Positions 1-6,862 of a DNA stretch of 24,884 nt are shown here, piece after piece. How positions within the stretch are numbered: the first letter of the stretch is position 1; every line of letters starts with the position of its first letter. Both the position numbers and the translations under genes were made by a program. The notes below the pieces were generated by a model. It was not told where the DNA came from. It worked only from the letters and a program-made list of their open reading frames with translations, and did not search any database. The DNA is from a virus: positions 1 to 24,884 of the IMG/VR virus record IMGVR_UViG_3300048872_000039. One strand, given 5' to 3'.

Positions 1-148
1 GCTTTTGACTTTCCGATCTGAGTTTAAATAAGCTGTTATCTATTGGGCTAGTGGGGTTTGGACTAACTGGTTTGCCTGTTGTGTTGGCTATCTACCTGAA
101 ATGAGGAGAGGAATAGCTGTTTGATTATCTGCCAAATTTGGGGAGGTA
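1..148. other. Left-edge non-coding sequence
   Basis: No convincing gene is seen. A short open frame on the + strand (about 15-104) would encode a hydrophobic segment rich in Leu, Gly and Val, but it has an in-frame TGA at 6-8 and no ATG, so I do not call it. The sequence leads into a G-rich stretch (GGGGAGG at 139-145) ahead of the small frame at 149. Confidence 0.4.
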
Positions 149-265
149 ATGAGGTTACAGGGGGGGGGATCAATGATAATAGTCAAGAAAATAAGGAGAA
201 GTGTTTTTGATTTTGTTAGTAGAATTAGTTTTATTACCTTCATTTTAGTTAGTCGGGAGCGTTAG
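149..265 (+). CDS. Possible 38-aa basic membrane peptide containing a G9 tract
   Basis: The frame opens at ATG 149 and stops at TAG 263-265, with a second in-frame ATG at 173. A run of nine G (160-168) spans codons 4-7, so the N-terminus is MRLQGGGS. It is followed by a basic patch (VKKIRR) and a hydrophobic stretch (ISFITFILV) that could span a membrane. It lies directly ahead of the recA-like gene on the same strand, and its last part overlaps the GTTAGT repeat array. No family is recognised. The overlap with the repeats argues that this could be chance; a second option is a short leader peptide. Slippage in the G tract would switch the first ATG out of frame but leave the ATG at 173 intact. 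Confidence 0.22.
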   Translation: MRLQGGGSMIIVKKIRRSVFDFVSRISFITFILVSRER

Positions 266-297
266 TTATGGTGTTAGTTCTAGTTAGTTGCACTAAC
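215..297 (+). promoter_or_regulatory. GTTAGT repeat array upstream of recA-like gene (candidate operator)
   Basis: The hexamer GTTAGT occurs directly at 215-220, 248-253, 261-266, 273-278 and 283-288. An inverted copy, ACTAAC, lies at 292-297, so 283-297 is a dyad with a 3-nt spacer. The last four copies are 10-13 bp apart, close to a helical turn. The array ends 30 bp before the ATG at 327, whose protein begins with a helix-turn-helix. An autoregulatory operator is the simplest inference; iterons of an origin are an alternative. Confidence 0.5.
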
Positions 298-326
298 GAA
301 AATCGGTCTAAAACTAAAAATAATAT

Positions 327-1568
327 ATGCAAGAACTAATTGACAAATTAAACGAACTGGTGGAATCTGGGACAAAAAAGAAAGACCTTGAGGAGGCCAT
401 AGGGTTGCCGGAAAATAGTCTTTCAACTGTGTTAAAGGGGAGTAAGGAAATGCCTGCAAGTTGGATACCTAAAGTCCAAAAGTTTCTGGAAAAACCTATT
501 GCCGAACCAGAAGTTGAAAAATCGAAATCAGTGGTGCAGATAAATGGGGCTTTAAGCCTTGCGCCAACACCTGAACAAGTGGAAAATATGCAGGCGGCAA
601 TTGATAAGATAAATAAAGATTTTGGCGAAGGTTCAGTGATGAGATTGGGTGACAAACCCATGCGGAAATTGGACACAATATCTACTGGTTCTTTCGGGCT
701 TGATCTTATTTTGCAAATCGGCGGTTTGCCACGCGGAAGGATAGTGGAATTTTATGGCCCCGAATCTTCTGGCAAAACTACCATTGCTCTTTATACGGTT
801 GCTGAAGCTCAAAAAAGAAATGGAAGGTGCGCTTTTATTGACGTCGAACACGCTTTCGATGATGCTTACGCAAAGCTGATCGGGGTAAATGTGGAAGATT
901 TATTATTATCGCAACCCGATTATGGCGAGCAGGCGCTGGAAGAACTCGATAGGCTAATATTATCGAATGGTTATTCCGTTATAGTTGTAGACAGTGTGGC
1001 CGCGCTTGTGCCAAAGGCAGAACTTGAGGGAGAAATGGGTGACGCAAAGATGGCCCTGCAAGCAAGAATGATGTCGCAAGCTATGAGAAAAATTGTCGGT
1101 ACGGTTTCCAAAACTAATACTCTTGTTATCTTTATCAACCAACTTCGGGCAACAATCAATCAGGGTTACGGAACATATAATGGCCCAACAGAAATTACCA
1201 CAGGTGGTAACGCTTTGAAGTTTTATGCTTCGGTAAGGCTTGATGTTCGGAAAGCAGCGCAAATAAAAGATGGCGACGAGGTTGTTGGAAATAAAGTCAG
1301 GATTAAAATAGCAAAGAGCAAAGTTTGCGCCCCTTTCAAAACTACAGAACTTGACATCATGTACGGGCATGGGATAAACAAAGAAGGTGAAGTGGTTGAC
1401 AAAGCTGTTGAATTAGGGATAATCGTAAAAAATGGGAGTTGGTATTCGTATGAAGGAGATAAAATAGGGCAAGGTCGAGATTCGGCTTGCCTGTTATTCA
1501 AAGATAATCCAGAAATGTGTGAGAGGGTTTCCCAACAAGTAAAAGACAAAGTAAACGGCAAACCATAG
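327..1568 (+). CDS. recA: RecA-family recombinase with an N-terminal helix-turn-helix extension
   Basis: A 413-aa protein whose residues ~85-413 match the RecA core. It has the [11 protein letters not shown] start of the core, Walker A GPESSGKT (144-151), the catalytic-Glu segment [11 protein letters not shown] (168-178), the Walker B region [10 protein letters not shown] (218-227) and the [16 protein letters not shown] segment (291-306). It would bind ATP and ssDNA and promote strand exchange and repair of phage DNA. The acidic C-terminal tail of E. coli RecA is missing. Residues 1-~57 are extra and look like a Cro/lambda-repressor-type HTH ([21 protein letters not shown], approximately 19-38), joined by a Pro/Glu-rich linker. 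An internal Met at 89 could give a core-only form. It is one of the few rightward genes, behind a repeat-rich upstream region. RecA identity is firm; the HTH reading is by pattern. Confidence 0.93.
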   Translation: MQELIDKLNELVESGTKKKDLEEAIGLPENSLSTVLKGSKEMPASWIPKVQKFLEKPIAEPEVEKSKSVVQINGALSLAPTPEQVENMQAAIDKINKDFGEGSVMRLGDKPMRKLDTISTGSFGLDLILQIGGLPRGRIVEFYGPESSGKTTIALYTVAEAQKRNGRCAFIDVEHAFDDAYAKLIGVNVEDLLLSQPDYGEQALEELDRLILSNGYSVIVVDSVAALVPKAELEGEMGDAKMALQARMMSQAMRKIVGTVSKTNTLVIFINQLRATINQGYGTYNGPTEITTGGNALKFYASVRLDVRKAAQIKDGDEVVGNKVRIKIAKSKVCAPFKTTELDIMYGHGINKEGEVVDKAVELGIIVKNGSWYSYEGDKIGQGRDSACLLFKDNPEMCERVSQQVKDKVNGKP

Positions 1569-1601
1569 CCCATTATCCTCCCTTTACAGCAAAAAAAGAA
1601 T

Positions 1602-1769
1602 CTAGTGAATACTAATCCTATCAAGCCATCCGGCGTTATTAACCAGCAATAAAATTAATAGAATAAGAAACAAAACATTTATCACCTTCTGGCTTACGGG
1701 GACATTCAAAAGAACAAGCGATAATAGCACTACACAGAATACCAATAGTATAATAGAAAGGATTCCCAT
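1602..1769 (-). CDS. Small two-TM membrane protein (55 aa)
   Basis: ATG at 1769 and TAG at 1602-1604. The 55-residue product is almost entirely hydrophobic. It begins MGILSIILLVFCVVLLSLVL, has a short polar turn (NVPVSQKV), a second segment (LFLILLILLLV) and ends in a polar NNAGWLDRISIH tail. Two closely spaced TM helices with a short turn resemble small phage holins or other membrane-active proteins, but no family is recognised and no lysis gene is seen beside it. It lies between the recA-like gene (convergent) and the terminator at 1791-1822, so it would need read-through or its own promoter. The long stop-free hydrophobic frame with an ATG supports a real gene. Confidence 0.5.
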   Translation of the reverse strand: MGILSIILLVFCVVLLSLVLLNVPVSQKVINVLFLILLILLLVNNAGWLDRISIH

Positions 1770-1790
1770 TGTTATAAAGTTTTAGAAATG

Positions 1791-1822
1791 AAAAAATCAG
1801 GCCACCGATTAAGACGGCCTGA
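1791..1822 (-). terminator. Rho-independent terminator (leftward)
   Basis: Stem TCAGGCC (1797-1803) pairs with GGCCTGA (1816-1822) around a 12-nt loop. On the minus strand it is followed by six T (1791-1796). It sits 33 nt after the stop of the Ig-like gene and should end its transcript. Confidence 0.8.
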
Positions 1823-1854
1823 AGGATTTATTATTAACGGGCTAAACCGAGCGA

Positions 1855-2421
1855 TTAAGGAAATACAACGTCAAATGTCACGCCATCAGCACTCGCTATA
1901 ATGGTGTAATTCTTAGTCACACTGAAATCTCCTGATTGTGCGCTATTGTCGCCCGGATCGGTATAGTCAGCATGAGTTGTGATAACAACGGTTCCCGAAC
2001 CAGCAGCGATGCCTGAACCAATAACCTGATTAGGGTTAGCCGGGTCAAGAGCAAACGAAGCAAGTTCTGGATTGCTATTAGCACCAACAGCCTGATTTGA
2101 GAATGTTACAGTACTGATTGGTAAAAGAGTCTTGTTGTCTACAAGAGTAAAGATGCCTGTCTTGGGGCTACCGATTACTAACGATACGTCTGCCATGAGT
2201 ATAACTTTTTGGTTATTATTTAAAATTGTTGTTAATGCAAAGATTGGTTTTTGCTTCTTTTCCCCAATAAGTTTACCCACTATATGAACAAGGGAGGCTA
2301 TAATCTTCAATTCTTTTTCCTCATTCCCATCATGCTTTTTGTAAACCACATTCTCTATGTGGATGAAGGTTTCATTGATGTGAATCACTTCTATGACTTT
2401 CTTTTGGGGAAACTGCTTCAT
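1855..2421 (-). CDS. Ig-like-fold phage protein, possibly structural
   Basis: The open frame from ATG 2421 gives 188 aa. The C-terminal ~113 residues start at an internal Met (position 76, ATG at 2196) with MADVSLVIGSPKTG and read like a beta-sandwich: alternating hydrophobics, many Gly/Asn/Ser/Thr, and an end segment with DFSVTKNYTI and DGVTFDVVF. That resembles small Ig-like or decoration-type phage proteins. The first 75 residues are Lys/Glu/Ile-rich and of unknown type. Either start is possible: a TAnnTTTG-like box sits just before 2421, while the stretch before 2196 has an A-rich leader typical of this genome. A good terminator follows. Alternative: a 113-aa stand-alone protein from 2196. 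Confidence 0.6.
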   Translation of the reverse strand: MKQFPQKKVIEVIHINETFIHIENVVYKKHDGNEEKELKIIASLVHIVGKLIGEKKQKPIFALTTILNNNQKVILMADVSLVIGSPKTGIFTLVDNKTLLPISTVTFSNQAVGANSNPELASFALDPANPNQVIGSGIAAGSGTVVITTHADYTDPGDNSAQSGDFSVTKNYTIIASADGVTFDVVFP

Positions 2422-2425
2422 ACGG

Positions 2426-2433
2426 CAAAATTA
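2426..2433 (-). promoter_or_regulatory. Candidate -7 box next to ATG 2421
   Basis: The minus strand reads TAATTTTG, which fits the Bacteroidetes -7 consensus TAnnTTTG, four nt before the ATG. No TTTG is seen at the expected -33 distance, so a leaderless start is only a possibility. Confidence 0.25.
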
Positions 2434-2639
2434 CATTATTTAGGAATATCGCCTGTTACATAATTATTTCCTTTTTCATCATTATTCACACAAGGAATTT
2501 TTGAAGTACGAAATTTTTCGTCAGTATTATATACAAAAAAGTTGGTCGTAAGCTCCGCCGAACACTTTTCGATAAAAATTTTGTAGCTTTACATCCGTTG
2601 ATTTTTAAGCTTTCAAAAAAATAAAGACCAATGGTCAGT

Positions 2640-2664
2640 AAGGGGTGTAATAGCCCCTTTTCTA
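2640..2664 (+). terminator. Hairpin with T-rich tail (possible terminator)
   Basis: AAGGGG (2640-2645) pairs with CCCCTT (2654-2659) around an 8-nt loop and is followed by TTCTATTT on the + strand. No rightward gene is seen upstream within 1 kb, so it may belong to a small rightward RNA. Confidence 0.45.
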
Positions 2665-2694
2665 TTTAGAATATGTTTGAGGGTGAATAAAGAT

Positions 2695-2737
2695 AAACCC
2701 CGTAGTTGCAAGTGTCAGATTGCAGTTCCGGGGTTTT
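2695..2737. terminator. Long two-part hairpin, possible bidirectional terminator
   Basis: AAACCCCG (2695-2702) pairs with CGGGGTTT (2729-2736). Inside, TGCAA (2707-2711) pairs with TTGCA (2720-2724). The + strand continues with TTTTG and the minus strand ends in a TTTATC tract. It would end the leftward operon starting near 3868, although it is 234 nt from that operon's last stop. Confidence 0.5.
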
Positions 2738-2970
2738 GTATTGAAAAGCTTGGAAGACTTTTCTTTTTTATAACAAACCCGAATTTGCCCTGACACAAGC
2801 ATATTCAGATCGCTCTGAAAAACGAAGTTAGTTAATTTTTAGGAAAAACAAATCCATCAGGTAGCCGTTTTGAACCCATATCAGGGATCGGTCGTCAAAT
2901 CCAGTATGAATATGCAGGAACTTGAATCTTGTCCGGCTAATCTGCAATATGAATAATGCCGGTATTCTCA

Positions 2971-3324
2971 TTAGTCAACATAGTCTTTCCGGTGAATAAA
3001 ACACTTTTGAGTCTCTATTTGAAACGTGCCGGGAATAAAAGATACCTCCTTAAAATCGAATTTTTGGCAAAATCCGTAATTTATAGCCGCTGAGGTTCTC
3101 CTAAAATGTAGTTTTTGCTTAAACAATTTAGCCAGATTGGTTTTATCTCTAAGCACATAAGCAAGGAATAGCGCCTTGTTCCGGTCTCTTTGATACTCTT
3201 CTAGCTGTAAATCATAGTGAAACCTATCCCAAACTTTATATTTGTTTTGATCTCTACGGAGAAAGCCACAATTATTGCAATTAGAATCTATTTTCTGAAG
3301 TTCGTATGTTGATTCACTTGTCAT
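2971..3324 (-). CDS. Small putative zinc-binding phage protein
   Basis: 117 aa. Cys16 and Cys19 (DSNCNNCGF) form one CxxC. Cys86 (YGFCQKF) and a C-terminal CFIHR (Cys108, His111) provide further ligands. The segment FKEVSFIPGTFQIETQKCFI resembles a small zinc-binding family I associate with Bacteroidetes phages, in which the Phe after GT is often Cys. Function is unknown; a nucleic-acid-binding role is a guess. Its ATG overlaps the end of the preceding gene by 11 nt, which suggests translational coupling. Confidence 0.65.
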   Translation of the reverse strand: MTSESTYELQKIDSNCNNCGFLRRDQNKYKVWDRFHYDLQLEEYQRDRNKALFLAYVLRDKTNLAKLFKQKLHFRRTSAAINYGFCQKFDFKEVSFIPGTFQIETQKCFIHRKDYVD

Positions 3325-3868
3325 TGCTTATTACTATTATTGGTTTTCCTGATTTGTCGAGACGTTCTTCTATCTTCTTAGCCGCCTCTCTATACACAAC
3401 CTTCTTTTCTTCTTTAGATAAGGCTGTTGGATCAACATTATTACCTTCAAGATATTGCGCTACTATACTTTTACGATTTTTAGCTACGCTTCTTTTATTT
3501 CTTGCTTCGTCTGATTTAAGATTATTAAGCAACTTTCTGATATTCTTTGACGCTGATTTTATTCCTAATTGCTTGTGATGTATCAACGTTCTCGGCATTA
3601 TTCTTTTTAAATGTTTGGGATTATCGAAATTAATCCCCCTTCTTAAAAACTTATAGTAATTGTCAACTTGAAGTCGATTAACCTTTGGCGGCTGAAATGC
3701 TTGTAGTAAATCAATAATTACTTTTTCCCTTCCGATTCCTGATTTTGTCATTTTTATTTTCAGCACAACGCTTTTCCTATACCCATCAAACAAACGGTGT
3801 TCTATGACGCACTTATCATTGAGGTCACAAATACTTTTGCATAAGCATTTTCCATCTAAACAATCCAT
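3314..3868 (-). CDS. Basic protein with Cys-rich N-terminus, unknown function
   Basis: 184 aa from the first ATG (3868); a TTG three codons upstream would add three residues. The first 20 residues hold five Cys (3, 8, 10, 14, 20), which suggests a metal-binding knuckle. The rest is strongly basic, with Lys/Arg-rich helices (KHLKRIMPRTLIHHKQLGIK and EARNKRSVAKNRK), as in nucleic-acid-binding proteins. No family is recognised. It is coupled to the next gene by an 11-nt overlap. The segment upstream (3869-4027) is about 160 nt of AT-rich sequence with no clear promoter. Confidence 0.6.
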   Translation of the reverse strand: MDCLDGKCLCKSICDLNDKCVIEHRLFDGYRKSVVLKIKMTKSGIGREKVIIDLLQAFQPPKVNRLQVDNYYKFLRRGINFDNPKHLKRIMPRTLIHHKQLGIKSASKNIRKLLNNLKSDEARNKRSVAKNRKSIVAQYLEGNNVDPTALSKEEKKVVYREAAKKIEERLDKSGKPIIVISNDK

Positions 3869-4027
3869 ATACTTCAAATTACCTCATTCCTTTCGTATAG
3901 CCAAGAGAAAAAAATAGCCAGAGTTGGGAACAACCCCGACTACCGATGATTCTAATTGAATCACCAAACCTTATCCTATGAAAATTACACTAATCCACTA
4001 CGGAATAGCAAGTTAAAATCTATTTGT

Positions 4028-4059
4028 AAAAAAGGGGGAGCTACTAGAAAGAGGCTCCC
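4028..4059 (-). terminator. Rho-independent terminator (leftward)
   Basis: GGGAGC (4036-4041) pairs with GCTCCC (4054-4059) around a 12-nt loop. On the minus strand it is followed by CC and six T. It lies 58 nt after the stop at 4117 and ends the 5552-4117 operon. Confidence 0.8.
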
Positions 4060-4116
4060 GTACATTTTTCAACTTTGATGAACCAACAATACCATTTGGC
4101 ATGGCACTGAAAGAGT

Positions 4117-4482
4117 TTACCTATTTTTAGATTTATTTTTTAATGTATCAGCTTGTTGTTTATTTACCTGAACATAAATATCCTGCATAAGGGGGGCTAT
4201 TAGCGAGTCAGTCATAAAGGATACGTCCCGGCTTGGTAGATCAGATTGCCTAAGTCTATTGACAACATAATTCAAATGGGTAAGTCTGTTCTGCCAACCC
4301 AACAATGAATTATACACAGGGATGCTATCCGTCCTTACTACTATTGGCGCAAAAGCAGCCATAGATGAATGAGGGGGAGTCATTAAAAATATAGAAAATA
4401 TCAAAACGGCTCCTGTTAAGTAGGTGTAGAGGCTTTTATTTTTCATTTTATTTTGTGGTTTACTTATTTTAGTAATCGACAT
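4117..4482 (-). CDS. Small exported or membrane-anchored protein, unknown function
   Basis: 121 aa. I start it at ATG 4482 because this ATG overlaps the stop of the upstream gene (TAATG). A basic start (KMKNKS) is followed by a hydrophobic segment (YLTGAVLIFSIFLM) and a small-residue stretch (SSMAA) that could be a signal-peptidase site or an anchor. The remaining ~80 residues are polar with Arg/Gln and Asp. A single N-terminal TM plus polar periplasmic part would fit an inner-membrane spanin subunit, but no lysis genes are beside it, so this is only an option. It is the last gene of its operon, before the terminator at 4028-4059. Confidence 0.55.
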   Translation of the reverse strand: MSITKISKPQNKMKNKSLYTYLTGAVLIFSIFLMTPPHSSMAAFAPIVVRTDSIPVYNSLLGWQNRLTHLNYVVNRLRQSDLPSRDVSFMTDSLIAPLMQDIYVQVNKQQADTLKNKSKNR

Positions 4483-4988
4483 TATTCGGAGTATCCCGGT
4501 GATCCCGGACAATTAAATTCGCACACATCGCGCATTAATTCATTACAAATGCACTTAACGCTATCCCAATGTGGCCCGATCAATTCCCTTAATTCTGCAA
4601 AAACTTTAACGTAGCTTTTCTTTTTTTCATCTCCACTGGTATCCTGTTTTGCAGCTTCTTGACGAATGGGGATTGCGATGACCCGAAGTTGTTCATCGCC
4701 TGTCATATATTGCATTTCGGTTTTAAAATATCCTACCCACTTACCGTTCTTATCATCGTACCATTGGTGGTGAAATATAAAATCTCGTCTTTCTAACCAT
4801 TCCCTTCCGTCATCTTCAGGTAGTAGTCCTTCACATGGATATTCGCGCAGGGAATCAATTTGCCCTTTATACTTATCAATAGCATCCAAATAATCAAGCA
4901 TATCCGGGTAGTCATCTCCATCCGGCTTTGGTAATGCTTTCTTCTTAATGCTCTTTGATTGATAGTTGACTATATAAATGTCAGGCAT
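4482..4988 (-). CDS. Hypothetical phage protein (168 aa)
   Basis: No family is recognised. It begins MPDIYIVNYQSKSIKKKALP, has an acidic PDGDDYPDML region, a central aromatic block (HHQWYDDKNGKWVGYFKTEMQ) and a C-terminal Cys cluster (KCICNEL, DVCEFNC) that could bind a metal. It reads as soluble. It overlaps the next gene as TAATG and lies in the same leftward operon as the 5008 gene, 19 nt away. Confidence 0.6.
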   Translation of the reverse strand: MPDIYIVNYQSKSIKKKALPKPDGDDYPDMLDYLDAIDKYKGQIDSLREYPCEGLLPEDDGREWLERRDFIFHHQWYDDKNGKWVGYFKTEMQYMTGDEQLRVIAIPIRQEAAKQDTSGDEKKKSYVKVFAELRELIGPHWDSVKCICNELMRDVCEFNCPGSPGYSE

Positions 4989-5007
4989 GGGATTATTATT
5001 TTTTAGT

Positions 5008-5382
5008 TTAGTTGAATCGCTTAATAAGATTATCTTCCGATTGATAAGTAAATCCCCTTTTAGTCACCAAATGTTTAGCAAGTTCTTTATTCCAGACTTC
5101 CAATATTCTTAGTGCCTTTTTATCTCTTATACAACTTTGCTCAAACCATTCCAGTACGTCATCAAAGTGTCCGTTACCCGGATCGTCATTAATGACAGAA
5201 AGAATATCATAGCTATCATTTGTTGAAGTCCATTGACCATTGCAGGTTCCTATTTTGAATATTTGCCAACCTTCCTGATTAAAAGGATTGTTCCAATGAG
5301 CCGATAAAAATTCAAGGTTATGAGAGCTTTTAAATCCATCTTCAATAATTTGTTCAGCTCCCGGTGTGTTAGGATTGGTCAT
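5008..5382 (-). CDS. Hypothetical phage protein (124 aa)
   Basis: Start chosen at ATG 5382, which overlaps the upstream stop as ATGA; an in-frame ATG three codons upstream exists. The protein is soluble and rich in Asn, Asp and Trp, with a C-terminal half predicted helical (DDVLEWFEQSCI, RILEVWNKELAKHL). No recognised domain. Its position between two other small unknown genes with overlapping starts points to one transcript. Confidence 0.6.
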   Translation of the reverse strand: MTNPNTPGAEQIIEDGFKSSHNLEFLSAHWNNPFNQEGWQIFKIGTCNGQWTSTNDSYDILSVINDDPGNGHFDDVLEWFEQSCIRDKKALRILEVWNKELAKHLVTKRGFTYQSEDNLIKRFN

Positions 5383-5552
5383 GGTTTGCATCCTTTTAAA
5401 TTTTTATGAATAGCATAATACTCTTTCTCTGCTTCGGTCATTGAGCGGGGAGGAGTGTTTTTCAATGATATATCAGGACGGTTTTCAGCCCGAACACTGA
5501 ATGAACGAGGCCACCCTGCAAGAAAATATTCAAGTTGTTTTAATGTGGTCAT
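5379..5552 (-). CDS. Small phage protein (57 aa)
   Basis: ATG at 5552, 10 nt after copy 1 of the 39-bp repeat. The N-terminus MTTLKQLEYFLAGWPRSF is followed by a Pro/Arg-rich middle and an acidic-basic tail (EAEKEYYAIHKNLKG). No family recognised. Its first ~20 nt resemble the start of the broken frame at 5803-5931, which also follows a copy of the repeat, so the leader plus start region appears duplicated. ATGA overlap with the downstream gene. Confidence 0.55.
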   Translation of the reverse strand: MTTLKQLEYFLAGWPRSFSVRAENRPDISLKNTPPRSMTEAEKEYYAIHKNLKGCKP

Positions 5553-5562
5553 ATTTTTATTT

Positions 5563-5601
5563 TTTATACTTATTGACCCCAACTATGGGGATTTTACGAT
5601 T
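5563..5601 (-). repeat. 39-bp repeat, copy 1
   Basis: Identical to copy 2 (5931-5969) except for two adjacent bases. Core on the + strand: TATACTTATTGACCCCAACT. It begins at the stop codon of the LuxR-like gene and ends 10 nt before the ATG at 5552. Similarity continues into the next gene's first codons. Confidence 0.9.
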
Positions 5602-5795
5602 CATTCAATGATCTTTTTTCTAAAGGCTATGGCTATCAAATGGGCTTGCGTGGCTGCATTCATCTTGGTTCGTAATTTCTCTACTTGCGATCCTACTGTC
5701 CGATGGCTGGTATTAAATAACTGCCCTATTTGAATAGTCGTAAAGCCTTCTGCTAACTTAACAAGCACTTCTTTTTCTCTGCGGGTAATATTCAT
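5601..5795 (-). CDS. Solo LuxR/GerE-type HTH protein
   Basis: 64 aa that consist only of a LuxR C-terminal DNA-binding domain: REKEVLVKLAEG, a turn, then TIQIGQLFNTSHRTVGSQVE as the helix-turn-helix, then KLRTKMNA. The usual sensor or receiver domain is absent, so it would bind DNA constitutively or with a partner. ATG at 5795 fits the family start (MNITRREKEV). It ends inside copy 1 of the 39-bp repeat. A second protein of the same type is encoded at 8339-8536, so the phage has two. Likely an early regulator; the targets are unknown. Confidence 0.85.
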   Translation of the reverse strand: MNITRREKEVLVKLAEGFTTIQIGQLFNTSHRTVGSQVEKLRTKMNAATQAHLIAIAFRKKIIE

Positions 5796-5802
5796 ATCTT
5801 AA

Positions 5803-5931
5803 TTACTTTTCTTCAAGTTCAGCAGCCACTTTGTTAATATATTGAAGCAATGGAAATAAATCTTGCGTTGATGTTGCCGATTGTTTCAGTCTTATTATTT
5901 CATCAAGATGTTGTTTTAATTTTTGGTGACT
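5803..5931 (-). pseudogene. Coding-like frame without a start codon, next to repeat copy 2
   Basis: The minus strand is open for 42 codons to TAA 5803-5805. It reads like a soluble helical protein (LKQHLDEIIRLKQSATSTQD and LLQYINKVAAELEEK). There is no ATG, GTG or TTG before the helical part. Upstream it abuts copy 2 of the 39-bp repeat. Its beginning (ACC, A-run, TTAAAACAAC) matches the start of the 5379-5552 gene, but with a changed start codon and extra A residues that break the frame. I infer a duplicated small gene that lost its start. It could still be expressed from an unusual start, as the next ATG (5795) is only 7 nt away. Confidence 0.35.
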
Positions 5932-5969
5932 TTATACTTATTGACCCCAACTATGGGAGTTTTACGATT
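5931..5969 (-). repeat. 39-bp repeat, copy 2
   Basis: 37 of 39 bases match copy 1, 368 bp away. The stop codon of the radical SAM gene (5962-5964) lies inside it. Adjacent sequence towards lower coordinates also resembles that beside copy 1 (an 11-nt block GTTGTTTTAAT is shared). Confidence 0.9.
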
Positions 5970-6861
5970 GTTTATATTTATATTCATTCCAACTACATGA
6001 TTTAAAGACCGCTCTATTATTTACCCATCTTGAAAATGATTTTTGATACGGATCACTTTTGTTAAATGGCATTACGAACGGCATACACCTCTTTTCCCGC
6101 AATGTCATTACTCTCTCATAGTCCTGATCAGGCGTAGTATCAAATCCAATCAACACAAAAAATTGCATGTGATTACAAGGAATACCGGCGTTATTGCAAA
6201 TTTCAATTCCCTTATCTATCAGCTTGCCATCGTTGTAACGATCCCACGCAAACGTTAAATACTTCTGATTAAACCGGCTGTTAGTATAGTTGCATTGTTT
6301 GAGCAACGCAGCCTGATCAGGCGTAATAATGCGAATGTTTAAGCCCTGAATAAAACAAACCTTCAGCTTCAGTTCTATTATTCGCAGTAAATTTTCTTTC
6401 CAATCCGACCCTCCAAAAAAGTCATTATCTAATAGCATAAGCCTATTCCCCCCTATGGGATTAGTCAGCAAGCCATCAATAGTGCTATTTACTTTCGGTC
6501 TGCCTTCTTTCTTTGGAACGCAACAAAACTTACACGCAAATCTGCAACCCTTCATGGAAAAACCTATATGATAATTACAATTAGGATACAATGAATAAGA
6601 AGGACGTGCAGCCTCTATTTCTTCAGGCAACCTATTTGTGAAGTCAATACCAGTACCTCCAACAATGGCATTAGGTGGCAATATGGGCATATCCGAAAAT
6701 CCGAATATCTTAGAAACGTACACCTTGTCATATTGATCTGAAAACAGCGGGCCTTCATACCATTTAACTACGTCTCCCCTTTGCTCATGGAAAGACGCCA
6801 CTTGCATAAGTGCCAAATTTGGATATGATCCATCAACCTGTATAATTCCTATTCTTTGCAT
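5962..6861 (-). CDS. Radical SAM enzyme
   Basis: 299 aa from ATG 6861 (a TTG just upstream would add one residue). The [4Fe-4S] motif CxxxCxxC is complete in KGCRFACKFC (Cys106, 110, 113). A Gly-rich MLLDNDFFGG segment and the later IQGLNIRII and FFVLIGFDTT strands match a radical SAM barrel. The N-terminal ~100 residues (GSYPNLALMQVASFHEQRGD) resemble the shortened B12-binding-like region of the MiaB/Elp3-like branch, without an obvious cobalamin His motif. The substrate is unknown; a modification of tRNA, DNA base or peptide are options. It stands alone between copy 2 and the inverted copy 3 of the 39-bp element, which could mean that it came in as a cassette. Confidence 0.88.
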   Translation of the reverse strand: MQRIGIIQVDGSYPNLALMQVASFHEQRGDVVKWYEGPLFSDQYDKVYVSKIFGFSDMPILPPNAIVGGTGIDFTNRLPEEIEAARPSYSLYPNCNYHIGFSMKGCRFACKFCCVPKKEGRPKVNSTIDGLLTNPIGGNRLMLLDNDFFGGSDWKENLLRIIELKLKVCFIQGLNIRIITPDQAALLKQCNYTNSRFNQKYLTFAWDRYNDGKLIDKGIEICNNAGIPCNHMQFFVLIGFDTTPDQDYERVMTLREKRCMPFVMPFNKSDPYQKSFSRWVNNRAVFKSCSWNEYKYKQS

Positions 6862-6862
6862 C

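Larger units (their letters stand above)
2464..2970. other. Non-coding, hairpin-rich stretch of ~500 nt
   Basis: No convincing gene on either strand. It contains two strong hairpins (2640-2661 and 2695-2737, listed separately), a TATGTTTG motif at 2672-2679 between them and a 16-codon open frame (about 2907-2957) that I do not trust. The flanking genes both run leftward, so this could hold the promoter of the 1855-2421 gene plus the end of the 2971 operon, or a small RNA. Confidence 0.45.

Noticed and set aside
960-1370. Leftward frames inside recA
   Set aside because: Shadows of the well-supported RecA gene with no protein-like pattern.
2907-2957. 16-codon rightward frame in the non-coding island
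   Set aside because: Too short, no leader or neighbour support.
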